The notes under the pieces are model-generated. The model saw nothing but the letters and a program-made list of their open reading frames with translations. It did no database searches and was not told the origin of the DNA. Position numbers and translations under genes: made by a program. A stretch of 64,000 bases of DNA, taken from NCBI GenBank assembly GCA_001414485.1, contig LLEY01000082.1:62001-126000 (forward strand), read 5' to 3'. Source of the DNA: Calycina herbarum (lineage: Eukaryota > Ascomycota > Leotiomycetes > Helotiales > Pezizellaceae). Of the stretch, positions 12,639 through 22,725 are shown one piece after another (position 1 is the stretch's first letter; each line of letters opens with the position of its first letter).

Positions 12639-13382
12639 TGAGAGTTTCTCGAGTCTCGACAATTGTTCCATAGTTTATTCGTGAATTAATAGCTTACTCT
12701 CGACTTGCTTTTAACGCAATTAACGTACTCGTCAATTGATGGCTTTCGACTCTGGGATTGTCACGGAATCTGGTATGCTTTATCCACTAAACGCGACCAG
12801 TTACCATGCTACTTTATAGTTTTGAGTAGTGTATCTAGTACCTTAAGCTCTTGAATTATATTCTTCGAAAATATTTAGATTAATCAAAATAGCTAAATAG
12901 GGTCATGGATGTCTTAAAAGTATAGAGTATTAGGTACTCATCCGAGTAACATTTATTTAGTATAAGAATCCTAGATATTTAGGAGATTTGAGTTATTTCA
13001 ACAAACTATAGAGTTTGCCTATAGCGAGTTTAGAGTACAGAATTGACTATTTATATAATTGGTAAATAAAACATACCAAATTGCATACCTAGTAAGTAAG
13101 TACAGAAGCTTTACTACTCCCAATAGGCAGTAGTAAAGCAGCAGTAAATACTTCAGGTTCGTACCTGCCTATCTCTCTTGTTATTCAAACTCTCTCAGAT
13201 AATGCAAGGCGATTAACCCAACAGTCTTGATCAATACTTCAGATTGTACGATAGGGTTAGAACAACAAGAGAACGCCAAACGAGATACCTATCTACTGCC
13301 GTTTTTATTGTCCAGCGGGAGCTATTCTCAATATTTGCCCTCTCGTCATTGAAATCTGCTCCCGCAATCAATAACTTCTTAA
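12639..13382. other. Intergenic between convergent P450 and GH1 genes
   Basis: About 740 bp with AT-rich stretches and no convincing reading frame. A hairpin CTTTACTAC...GTAGTAAAG (9-bp arms, around 13110-13138) is the only structure I noticed; its role is unknown. Confidence 0.4.
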
Positions 13383-14985
13383 TTACAGCTTGTCTTTAAT
13401 CATATGCCTAAACAACTCCTTAATAACAAAGGCGGATCTCTTGGGATATCTTTTCTTCTCATCTGATTCGAAATCGACCCAGGTAACACCAAATCGATCA
13501 GAGAACCCCGCCGCCCATTCTATACCCAAAATTATAGGTCAGCATAAGATCCCTCAAAATGAAGTGTTAATTAACAGGCGAAGAGAAACAGCACTCACCC
13601 CAATTATCAGTAAAAGTCCACGCAAAATAACTCCTGACATCAACCCCATCCTCTTTTACCGCCTCCCCGATTGCCGTAAGATACCCTTCAAAGAACTCAC
13701 ACCTGTGTTTATCATCTAAACCCCACTTCCCTCCCTCTTTCTCAATCCGAAACTCACTCCCTTCTTGTGGCACCCATTCATGCTCACCCTTGGATGTTGT
13801 CCCATTCTCAGTAATATATATCGGTACCTTATACCTTTGCCAAATCCAGTTCAGCAAAGGCCGGAATCCCCAGGGTGTACTTCGCAACCAATATGTATCG
13901 CTCATCGGCCCCCGTTCTTTCCCATACTTATTTGTGTCCAGCTTTTCGATGTTTCCAGAGTGGTCATTTACGTCAGCGGGGGTATCGAGATGGCGAACGA
14001 AAAACGTGGTATAGCTGTTCATGCCGTAGAAATCAGAACTACCCCGGACGAGTGCTGTTTCCTCGGGTGTGAATTTTGGTAAACGAACACCAAGCTGCTC
14101 GCGCATGCTGGCTGGGTAGTCACCTGTTCCGTATATTGGGTCTGCAAACCATGCGATTTCGAATTCTATGGCTCGTTGTGCGGCTTCTACGTCTTTTGGA
14201 TCGTGCTCGTCCCATGGAACTGAGTAATTTCCATGCAAGGTTATTCCAATCTCGCCTTTTTGAGATGGCTGGTACTTCTCTCGATAAAGCTTGACAGCAT
14301 GCCCATGAGAGACTAACTCGGTATGTCCCACTATAAAAGTTTCGGTACTCGAATCTCCAGCTTCATTGCGTTCACGATTTGAACTCCGGGCTGGAGCATG
14401 TACACCCGCTACATATCCTGCAAGTGTGAAAACACCAGGCTCGTTATACGTGATCCAATGCTTGACTCTATCACCAAATCGAGCGAAACACATATCTGCG
14501 TAGCGTACAAAGTCCGGGGTGTATTTTTCCTGGTTCAGCATACCCCCGTATCGGTCTTCTAAAGTTTGTGGGATATCCCAGTGGAAAAGTGTGACGAAGG
14601 GAGTGATTCCATGCCTCAACAATTCATCGATCAATCCATTGTAATATGAGATTCCTTCCTCGTTGATTGGGTCATCTTTCCCCCCAAGAGGGATAATTCG
14701 TGTCCAAGCGAGCGAGAACCGGTACCCGGTAACACCGTATGATTTGAGCAATGCAACATCGAGGGGCGTGTTGTAGTAGGACAAAATGCTGTCGGTGGGT
14801 GTCGAATCATCGGTAACTTTTCCTGGGGTTGAAGCGAATTTGTCCCATATTGAAGGGCCTTTGCCGTGGGTGAGGGCGGCACCTTCAACCTGTGTTGCGG
14901 CTGTTGCGTATCCGAAGTAGAAGTCTGGTCGAAGGACACCTTTGAGGTTGGAAACTTTGGAAATATCGGTTGCTGGTTGTGTCAT
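13383..14985 (-). CDS. GH1 beta-glucosidase, intracellular
   Basis: Exons are 14985-13599 and 13519-13383, joined over a 79-bp GT-AG intron (13520-13598). Without the splice the frame stops early; with it the end becomes DNWEWAAGFSDRFGVTWVDF, the conserved GH1 C-terminus, giving 507 aa, the usual family length. The acid/base is Glu182 in TYNEP and the nucleophile is Glu393 in YITENG; the N-terminal QVEGA of the glycone site is at 32-36. There is no signal peptide, so it should hydrolyse beta-glucosides (or beta-galactosides) in the cytosol after import. It diverges from the esterase gene at 15368, sharing about 380 bp of promoter. The exact sugar specificity cannot be read from sequence. No damage seen. 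Confidence 0.95.
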
Positions 14986-15367
14986 TTTGGAAGCGATTCT
15001 TTTCGAGCTGGGAAATAAGCTGGAGGTTTGAGGGAACTCTCCAACAAAACTGGGGGCTTGTAAGTTTCGGAATTGTTACGAGAGATGGCATAGTTGTAGA
15101 TGTCGTCGTATTTTTGCCCCGAAACGTTGATTGGTGGAAAGTAACAAAATAGAACTAATGTAAATCCTGCACCACTTAGCCTTAGTTATGATTGCTTTGC
15201 ATCGCATGACATCGTAAGTGTCACTGAGGCACAGAATAGAGAGTGGGGGCTCGGATCGTTCCGTGGGAAATATTTGTTGTGAATTTTCCACCACGCGCTG
15301 CTCGATTACAGCCTTGAGGCGAAAAGTAATGTGATACGTCTATCTATGACTTGAATGATTTCAGAAA
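14986..15367. promoter_or_regulatory. Shared divergent promoter region, GH1 / SGNH esterase
   Basis: The 382 bp between the two start codons. Two matches to the CreA/Mig1 consensus SYGGRG are present (CTGGGG at 15050-15055 and GTGGGG at 15243-15248). Such short matches occur by chance, so they are only suggestive of carbon catabolite control. Confidence 0.35.
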
Positions 15368-16468
15368 ATGGTCAGTAGCCATCCAAGAATTCAAAAAATT
15401 GAGACTCACTATATAGCCGCTACCTCAGTTCATACTGCTCGGTAAGCTCCATCCTATCTGAAGCCTTACAACTAATGACAAGAAAACACAGGAGACAGCC
15501 TTACGCAAGGAGCAAACGACCAATCCCAAGGATTCGCTTTGGCATCAGAACTGCAAAATGGTTCGTCTTTCTCCAGATTACTCTGGTTTAGATACAGTAT
15601 CGGCTTTCTTCAAATGCCACTAACACTCTGGGTCAAGCATACGTTCGTCGCCTCGATGTAATCAATAGAGGATTCTCGTACCTACCCCTCTCCAAAACCC
15701 ATCTACCTATTCTAACTTCCCGAGAGTGGTTACACCACAACACATGCCCTCGAAGTTCTATCAGATATTCTCCCTACTCCCGAACAAGCCAAGATTGAAT
15801 TTCTGGTAAGAGAGATTTCCCCCCCTCAGCCCAATCTTCTAAATCTAAATCAAGTAGACAATCTGGTTCGGCGCCAACGACGCAAATCTCCTTCCCAACT
15901 CCCCAGAACCACAAGTTCCTCTCCCCCTCTTCAAAGCCAACCTCAAATCGCTCCTCGCGCATCCCTGCATCACATTACACAAACCAAAAATCATTCTTCT
16001 CACGCCAGGCCCATTTGAAGAAAACGTACTGATCGAGTTTCGCGATCGCTATGGTTATGACCATGAAGTTCGACGGGCCATTGATGCGAGGTTGTATGCA
16101 GAGGCTGTGCGGGACGTAGGAAGGGAGGTGGGGATTGAGGTGGTGGATGTTTGGACGTTGTTTATGGAACTTGCTGATTGGGATGAAGGGGATGTTCTTA
16201 CCGGTAGTGTAGAGAATGGGAAGAGTAGTGTGCTTGAGGAGTTGTTGGTTGATGGTGAGTTTTTCTTCTGATCGCAAGGGAAAGGGCTGATGTATAATTA
16301 GGATTGCATCTCAGCCCGAAAGGATACAAAGTGGTATTTGATGCATTGATAAAATTGATCAGGGATAAGTGGCCAGAGTATCCACCGTACAAGATGCCTT
16401 TTGCAGTGAAGGTGGGTTGGGAGAAGGAATTAGGAGGGGAACTGTGGGATGTAAAGAATGACGCTTGA
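15368..16468 (+). CDS. SGNH/GDSL esterase, IAH1-like
   Basis: Seven-exon model: 15368-15370, 15417-15441, 15492-15560, 15638-15677, 15727-15805, 15858-16254, 16302-16468, in frame, 259 aa. All introns are GT-AG and 46-77 bp long, several with CTAAC or CTAAT branch sites. Motifs: block I FILLGDSLTQ (Ser12), NRGFSGYTT, block III IWFGANDA (Asn79) and block V DGLHLSPKGY (Asp204, His207), the full SGNH catalytic set. The nearest known type is the isoamyl-acetate-hydrolysing esterase family, and GDSL enzymes of this kind also act on acetylated sugars. No signal peptide, so intracellular. The first exon as a bare ATG before an intron is the weak part of the model; the frame upstream of residue 2 otherwise meets a stop. 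It converges with the GH95 gene (238 bp apart). Confidence 0.85.
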
Positions 16469-16706
16469 AGGCCAAAAACCACCCCATGAGGATTTTGAAT
16501 TTGGAGCATTGCCATTTCTTGATTCTCCCAAACCTTCTGACAACCAGGAAAAGTACTTTGAGTTCTGACATTCATTCAATTTTTCGGAAAGACCTTCACA
16601 CAATATTTGGTCTAGTATATCTGGAGAGCCGTGGCATGAATAATTTTTAGATATGAAACAGATAGAAAATGGGATAGAAAAGAAAGAAAGAAGAGTAGTT
16701 ATCCCA

Positions 16707-18971
16707 TTATTCACTAAAAACTTTATGGGTTCCCACTCCCGTGAAACTCTTTCTAGCCCCGCCGGGGAACAAGATTTCACACTTCTCCCCATGTTTGGAG
16801 TAAACGAACACGGGTTCCTTGATCTTCCCCTCAGACCATCCAAAGTCAACTTTAAATCCACCACGAGCTCTGACACCTTTCAAAGAACCGCTACTCCAAG
16901 CCACGGGACACGCAGGAAGCAACTCAATGAAGCCATCGTGGCTTTGAATCAACATCTCGATGATTCCAGCACAACCACCAAAATTGCCATCTATTTGAAA
17001 AGGGGGGTGGTTGTCAAGCATATTTGGTAAAGTGGAACCCTTCAACAGGCGATTGATATGTTCCAAACACCCTTCAGCATCTCCAAGCCTAGCATGGAGA
17101 TTGATGAGCCATGCTCGACTCCAACCGGTGTGTCCACCTCCGTGGTCTGCCCGACGACGGAGAACTACTGCACTTGCAGCTGCGAGTTCTGGAGTCTTGG
17201 ATTTGCTGATTGCGTTGCCTGGATAGAGGGCCCATAGATGAGATGTGTGGCGATGGCCTGGCTCGACCTCAGCAAAGTCACTGGCCCATTCTTGGAGTTG
17301 CCCAAATTTGTTACCAATGACCATTGGTGGTAAGCGACTACGAAAAGTCTCTACGGGCAGACGCAGATCATCTTGCGATATTTTTAGAGCAGGTACCGCG
17401 TCGATATAAGCTGTAAAAAGTGCATGTACGATTTGTATATCAATCGTTGAGCCTTCGCATAGAACTCCGGGTAAACCGTTGGATCCCAGAAATGTGTTCT
17501 CTGGTGACAATGAAGGATTGGTGACCAGATATGTTCCAGAAGAGTCCTCGACAAGGAAATCGACAAGAAATTGTACACAACCTCGCAGAACGGGAAACAT
17601 GCGACTGAGAAATTGGGAGTCGCCAGTAAACAAATAACTCTCCCAAACATGGTAACATAGCCATGCTCCGCCCAAAGGCCATAATGTAGCTGGCAGCCAA
17701 CGATCCTGAGGGTCTGTATCTGCCCATATGTCCGTATTTTGATGAGCACACCATCCTCGGCAACCATACATCTTCATGGCGGTTTCCCTTCCACGTTGTG
17801 CCACTCTTTCCAAGAGGTCGAACAACGGCAGCTCACACTCCTTGAGACCGCATATGTTCGCTGGCCAATAGTTCATTTGTGTATTGATGTTGATTGTGAA
17901 TTTGCTGCCCCATGGAGGCTGGAAAGAAGGATTCCAAATGCCCTGTAGCGTCGCTGGAAGTGCTCTGAAGCCAGGACGACTACAAGAGATGAGAAGGTAT
18001 CGACCATAATTGTGGTAAAGAGCAATCAAGCTTGCGTCTGGGGAACTTCGCAGTCGTTCGTCAGTAGGCGTGTCATCGGCCGTGGAAGAGGTGGATGGGT
18101 TCAATTGTAATATCGTCCGGGAGTAGAGTGCTTGGTAGCTGTTGACATGAGCCTCACGAAGCTTCTCTTTAGCCAGCGCCTTTTGAGCATCCCGCAAGGC
18201 CACGCCTTCTACATCCTCGCATCGAAAGGTAGTTTGGGCTGCAATGCAAATTCTTGCGCTTCTCGACCGGATGATAATACCATTTCCCACTGCTTCGATA
18301 TGCCCCTCCACGCCACAGTGTATCGCGACTATACAGCACAAACGAACACCGCCGCGCCCGCCTGTTGTGGCATGCATAACGATCGTGCCATCGAGGTTCG
18401 GGGTCGCGCTCGAGGTGATGGAATCCACGAATTCGTTCGTCTCGTATTCTCTCTCACTGACTCTCGTGAGTCTCAATATCACCTCGGTCGTCTGTGAAGA
18501 TTCGAGTTGGATCGTGAGCGCGTTATCCTCCGGAGCGCCCGCAAACACTTCTCGGTCGTATCGGACGCCTCCATGGTCATATTGCACGCTTGCAATGCCC
18601 GTCTCGAGGTCCAACGTCCGCTTGTATCGGGTAATGTCTTTCTCGTCATGATTGAATTCGAGGGTCAAGGTGCCCAAGGGTTCGTAGTGCCTTTGTGAGT
18701 GTGGTGTTGCGAAGAAGGCCCTCCTCGCCAGCTTCTCGGCTGCCGGATGGTTCTCGGCTCGGATAAGCTCCCGAAGCAGGCCCAAATTTCTTCGAGCATC
18801 AGGGGGCGTTCTGTTTTGTTCTCCTCCATACCAAACACTATCTTCATTCAACTGCAACAGCTCTGTTGTGGTACGACCATACACCATTGCTCCAAGCCGG
18901 CCATTTCCAATGGGCAGACTTTCGGCCCATTCTGATGCTGGCGAGGTGTATTGTAAAATGGTGCTGGTCAT
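16707..18971 (-). CDS. GH95 alpha-L-fucosidase (alpha-1,2 type)
   Basis: Single exon, 754 aa from the ATG at 18971; the open frame runs further upstream but without another ATG. The start MTSTILQYTSPASEWAESLP leads straight into the GH95 N-terminal domain (IGNGRLGAMVYG, LNEDSVWYGG), supporting this start. Conserved catalytic-region signatures are NINTQMNYWPA (361-371), the SPEN segment with Glu491, GHRHTSHLWALYPG (572-585), GWSRAW and DGNFGGCAGI with Asp661. In the family an inverting mechanism uses a glutamate general acid and Asn/Asp pairs that activate water. It removes alpha-1,2-linked fucose from galactose, as in xyloglucan side chains. No signal peptide, so the substrate would have to be imported. 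It shares a divergent promoter with the MFS porter at 19481. Intact. Confidence 0.95.
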   Translation of the reverse strand: MTSTILQYTSPASEWAESLPIGNGRLGAMVYGRTTTELLQLNEDSVWYGGEQNRTPPDARRNLGLLRELIRAENHPAAEKLARRAFFATPHSQRHYEPLGTLTLEFNHDEKDITRYKRTLDLETGIASVQYDHGGVRYDREVFAGAPEDNALTIQLESSQTTEVILRLTRVSEREYETNEFVDSITSSATPNLDGTIVMHATTGGRGGVRLCCIVAIHCGVEGHIEAVGNGIIIRSRSARICIAAQTTFRCEDVEGVALRDAQKALAKEKLREAHVNSYQALYSRTILQLNPSTSSTADDTPTDERLRSSPDASLIALYHNYGRYLLISCSRPGFRALPATLQGIWNPSFQPPWGSKFTININTQMNYWPANICGLKECELPLFDLLERVAQRGRETAMKMYGCRGWCAHQNTDIWADTDPQDRWLPATLWPLGGAWLCYHVWESYLFTGDSQFLSRMFPVLRGCVQFLVDFLVEDSSGTYLVTNPSLSPENTFLGSNGLPGVLCEGSTIDIQIVHALFTAYIDAVPALKISQDDLRLPVETFRSRLPPMVIGNKFGQLQEWASDFAEVEPGHRHTSHLWALYPGNAISKSKTPELAAASAVVLRRRADHGGGHTGWSRAWLINLHARLGDAEGCLEHINRLLKGSTLPNMLDNHPPFQIDGNFGGCAGIIEMLIQSHDGFIELLPACPVAWSSGSLKGVRARGGFKVDFGWSEGKIKEPVFVYSKHGEKCEILFPGGARKSFTGVGTHKVFSE

Positions 18972-19480
18972 TTTATGCTGCAGTGTTATGTAGCCTTTTC
19001 CTTCGTTTCCCGTTCTGGAACTGAGCCTTACCAGTGCTTGCCAATTCAAGTTCTTCGTCTGCTACAAGCAATCGCTATGTTTCTTTCTGTAGCTACTTTA
19101 CCTACCCCGCCATTGGGGTACCCCGCGAAAAAGGCGAAAAAGGGGGAATATTTGTCCCCAAATCCACCAATCATTTTACCCGACCCCGGATTGTTTGTTG
19201 ATGTGGATTCTCTCTGTCTTTTTCTGCGGGGTAACATTTGCTCACCTGGGGCATGCCTTTGTTCGAGGCCTTCGTGTTTCTCACACCGTGAGTTTTCAAG
19301 TGTAAAGTTCACGGCGATGAGGGCCGCAACCCGACAGCTCTTCCAGGGAGCTAGTGATTAGCTAGCTGTGCCATTGTAGCACAGCAGAGCAGAGCGAAGC
19401 TTTTCAAGATATGATCAAGCAGCCCCTCAGTTTCTTACCACTTTCAATCTTTGTAAACATCTCTTCTCGCATCACTCAAC
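18972..19480. promoter_or_regulatory. Shared divergent promoter, GH95 / MFS porter
   Basis: 509 bp between start codons. Three GCGGGG motifs (reverse at 19106-19111 and 19122-19127, forward at 19226-19231) fit the CreA/Mig1 consensus SYGGRG and lie within 126 bp, closer than expected by chance in DNA of this composition. That suggests glucose repression of both genes. Confidence 0.45.
19106..19231. promoter_or_regulatory. Cluster of three putative CreA sites
   Basis: CCCCGC at 19106-19111, CCCCGC at 19122-19127 and GCGGGG at 19226-19231. CreA represses sugar-catabolic genes in ascomycetes and commonly acts through paired sites. No binding evidence beyond the motif. Confidence 0.4.
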
Positions 19481-21241
19481 ATGGCAGATTCTGAAAAGAA
19501 GGCGGCAGGCGGTCTTCGCCAAGTCAACACAAATGCGGACGAATCATTTGTGGATGTGGACTTTAAGCATCTCGAACACAACACAGAAGAAGTAGTCATT
19601 GCTCGCCTCACCGAAGAGGACTTCTTTTTACTTTCCCAAGAATCTCTTCGTTTGAAATCATGGACTGGTTTTCGACTTCTGGTCGTCTTGATCATCCAGG
19701 GTTTCAACCAAGCAGGCTACGGTGTGGATTGGTCTGTCATATCTGGAATCAATGCCATCAAACCTTTCCATAGCTATCTTGGAGTTGGTACGAGTGGCGC
19801 AACATTTGGTACCATCAATGCTCTTATGTTGATCGGAACCTTCTGCGGGGCACCATTTGTCTCACTGGCAGACGTGATTGGAAGAAGAGGCGTCAATTTT
19901 ATTGGCAACTTTCTTGTTATTGTCTCTGCTGCCCTCCAGGGGTTCGCAGTCAATCTACCTATGTTTATGGTTGGACGATTTGTACTTGGGTTTGGTTCAG
20001 CACTCATGTCAACACCTCAATACATGGGTGAGGTCGCCCCGGCACATCTCCGTGGTAGATATGTTGGCCTGTTCGGAGCTTGTTTCCAACTGGGTAGTAT
20101 CGGAATGAACGCAGCGATGCTTTGATTTGTCAAGATCACCAACGATTGGGTACGTGTTCCCGAGCTTTTCCTTCTTTTCAGTCTTGTCTACTCCTATGTC
20201 CATCTTTCAAAATGGCAATACTGACTTCGCGATTGTTCACAGAGCTGGAGAACCCCGTTGCTCCTCGAAGCATTATGTCCTGTCATCGTCTGCGTGACTA
20301 TCTACATCTGGACACCAGAATCCCCTCGTTATCTACTCATGAGAGGCAAGCATGCCGAAGCTCGAAAAATCATTGCTAGATACCAGACCACCGAAGGAGA
20401 TAATGTCAACCACCCCCTTGTCAATGCCGTCATGCAACAGATGGAAGAATCTCTCGCCCAGTCTTCCCAAGAGAACAAAAAATCCTGGGACTGGAGAGCT
20501 TTTGCCAAGCGAGGTGCACGTTACCGCATCCTTTGTCTGGTCTTGTATTCCATTTTCCAACAATGGAATGGTGGTGGTATCATTGGCAACTACCTTACTC
20601 CGGCACTCGAGACAGTTGGCATCACTGAGTCTTCCGAAATCCTTGCGATTCAATTCGGGTCTACTGTTACCTATTGCGTCTTCACAGTCGCGGGGTCCTT
20701 CATAGTTGATAGATTCGGTCGTCGCACTCTCATCTTTGCGGGATTGATCTCCTTCATCCTTCTCCAAACAGCGGCAACAATCACCTCATGGCAATTTTCC
20801 CTCCACGAAAAATCAGTCACAGCATCCTTAACAATATTCTGGATTTTCCTATTCCAATTCTGTTCATCTCTCCTGATCGCCACGATGCACAACCTTTATC
20901 CAATTGAAATCCTCTCCCTCGCTCTCCGTGCCAAGGGAATGGGGCTGTACGGGTTGGTGCAAGGTGCAGCCGGTGTTGTGAACACATATGGTATCAGTGT
21001 TGGCATCAATAAAATTGGATACAAGATCTGGGTGGTCTATATTGTGTATAATACGATACAGTTGGGGTTGAGTTATTTCATTTTTCCTGAGATGCGTGGG
21101 TTGAGTTTGGAGGAGATTGATGCTGTGTTTGAGACGAAGGGGGTTCGGCCGGTGAAGATGAGTATGGATATTCAAAAGGCGAAGAGGGAGAAGGCAAGAT
21201 TGGAGAATGAGGTTGGGCATAGTAGTGGGAGGGAGCTGTGA
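19481..21241 (+). pseudogene. MFS sugar porter, one internal stop (possible pseudogene)
   Basis: Exons 19481-20149 and 20243-21241 (93-bp GT-AG intron with a CTGAC branch site) join as NDW-SWRTPLLLEALCP and would give 555 codons, normal for fungal sugar porters. Signatures: LADVIGRRG (motif A), GRFVLGFGSAL, PESPRYLL after helix 6, VDRFGRR in the second half and PEMRGLSLEEIDAVFE at the C-terminus. A TGA at 20123-20125 (codon 215, between AAML and FVKITNDW) breaks the frame, while everything downstream stays open and conserved. Either a recent nonsense mutation, a sequencing error, or stop readthrough. The pairing with GH95 suggests it imports the fucosylated oligosaccharide or a hexose. Start context CAACATGGC is good. 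Confidence 0.88.
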
Positions 21242-21527
21242 ACAGTCAGGAAATATATAAACGGTTTTAACTTATACTTTACCTGTGTAGACTTCATTTT
21301 CTAGAAAAGTGACATCGTTAACATCGCGACTGAATTGTGAAAGTCTGCTTATACTAGCGAAATGTAATATGCTAGAAGTCTTTGAAAACTTGAATTAATC
21401 ACTCTAAGAGACTTGGTATAATTAGTAGTAAAGAGTTTCGATTATTCTAAATCGTTTATATAATTCTTTAAGACCTTTTAGAATAATAAGCGAGACTCTT
21501 ATCTTTCTATAGATATAGCTTAGCTAT
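21242..21527. other. 3' flank of MFS gene, composition falls into AT-rich repeat
   Basis: No gene. The RIP-like composition begins by about 21350-21400, within 150 bp of the MFS stop codon. Confidence 0.4.
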
Positions 21528-21976
21528 TGTAACAGCTCTCTACAAATGTACTAAAAGAAGTGCTTGTAGAATAGTATATTATATTAAGGAAAACTAAACT
21601 AAAGAGAGAAGAGGAGAGTTAGTACGCTCTGTGTCAAGGGTTGCACCCGTGGAGTAAGTCTTGGAGTACTCCAGCGACGCATTCACGTGACCTCGCTTGG
21701 CAACGCATGGACGTGACAGAACCTTCGAGAGTACCCTTGGCAGAACACTCTAGAATGAGTTAACTGAGTATATAAGTTAGCAAGGACTCTGGTTTAGAAA
21801 GGACAATCGAATCTTCTTGTACATAGACAGCCTCTGTAGTTCAATTCATCAGCACTTGCTATAAGCCCTGACACTCTGTCTCTATTTAACTATAATAAGC
21901 GAGTCCTCGGCAGAACCTAGGTAGTATGTAGTCACGTGGTCGCACGTGATCTGGTCGTATATGACTAGGACTGTCA
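21528..21976 (-). repeat. Repeat D, left copy (split by a solo LTR)
   Basis: The reverse complement of this sequence matches 41647-41835: start TGACAGTCC, twin CACGTG sites (21933-21938 and 21943-21948), a TATA-like box and end GAGCTGTTACA. Without the nested solo LTR and its 5-bp duplication it is about 201 bp. TAGCTAT occurs directly on both sides (21521-21527 and 21977-21983). It has promoter-like content and TG...CA ends, so it may be a solo LTR or a MITE. Confidence 0.6.
21632..21874. mobile_element. Solo LTR (243 bp) with TSD CTCTG
   Basis: It starts TGTCAAGGG, ends CCCTGACA and is flanked by identical CTCTG at 21627-21631 and 21875-21879. The sequence has normal GC and intact CA/TG dinucleotides, unlike its host repeat D, so it inserted recently and escaped RIP. 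It contains a TATA-like box (GTATATAAG, about 21769) and CACGTG at 21684-21689. No second copy lies in the window, so orientation and family are unknown. Confidence 0.75.
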
Positions 21977-22725
21977 TAGCTATAGACTATATAAAGTCTT
22001 AAGATAATATTACTAACTTAGTAAATTATTAGATAATCTCTTAGCTATTAAAGTAGCTTAATAGTCGATTATATACTTGTCTTTAAATAACTAATATCTC
22101 TAACTAAAATACGTTTAATATTAAAACATATTTTCTTAGATTTTACTATACTATAGTAAAAGTTATAAAACTAAATAATTCTTCTTTTATAATAGTTTTA
22201 AGAAACTATATTATAACTAATCTATAACTACTTATAATCTAGTAGCTAGATATTATATATCTAAATAACTATATTAAATATTATTATTCTAAACTAAAAA
22301 TATAACTATACTATTCTAAATATTACTAGTATAACGGTTTATACCCGAAGAGTACTCGGTCTACCGACCTTCGTATAAAACGTGACCTTATGTAACTTTA
22401 TATAACCTCGACATAAGAGGTTCTAATATCGTTCTAATAACCGGTAAGTATATATAGCCTCTGCGTATAAAACCTCTTTCCTTATACGTAGAATAGACTT
22501 CTTCTCTTTTCTTCCTTAGTTAATTCTTCTTATAATAAGATAACCTTATCTATTAATCTTATTATATTCGGCTTATAATAACTAGAATCTAATTAACTAC
22601 TATAATAAGATAACTATTAAGTCTAACTATACTAATATTATAGAAAATACTCTCTAGAATATTATTAATAAGTTTAGTAAATAAGTAAGTAAATACTTAA
22701 TAAAAGTAAATAGTCTAAGCTTTTA
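21977..22725. other. AT-rich, unassigned
   Basis: Strongly RIP-like DNA with no domain or clear repeat partner in the window. A more CG-bearing patch at about 22330-22510 could be the remains of another LTR, but no ends were found. Confidence 0.35.

Noticed and set aside
13110..13138. A tRNA or structured RNA in the P450/GH1 intergenic region
   Set aside because: Only one 9-bp hairpin is present; no A/B box combination or cloverleaf pairing could be drawn.
18972..19049. N-terminal extension of GH95 by 26 residues
   Set aside because: The frame is open but the first codon at 19049 is TTG; the only ATG is at 18971, exactly where family homology starts.
20094..20136. A short intron removing the TGA in the MFS porter
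   Set aside because: The only GT...AG pair spanning the stop (GTAGTA...CAAG) shifts the frame away from KITNDW-SWRTP and would delete a conserved membrane segment.
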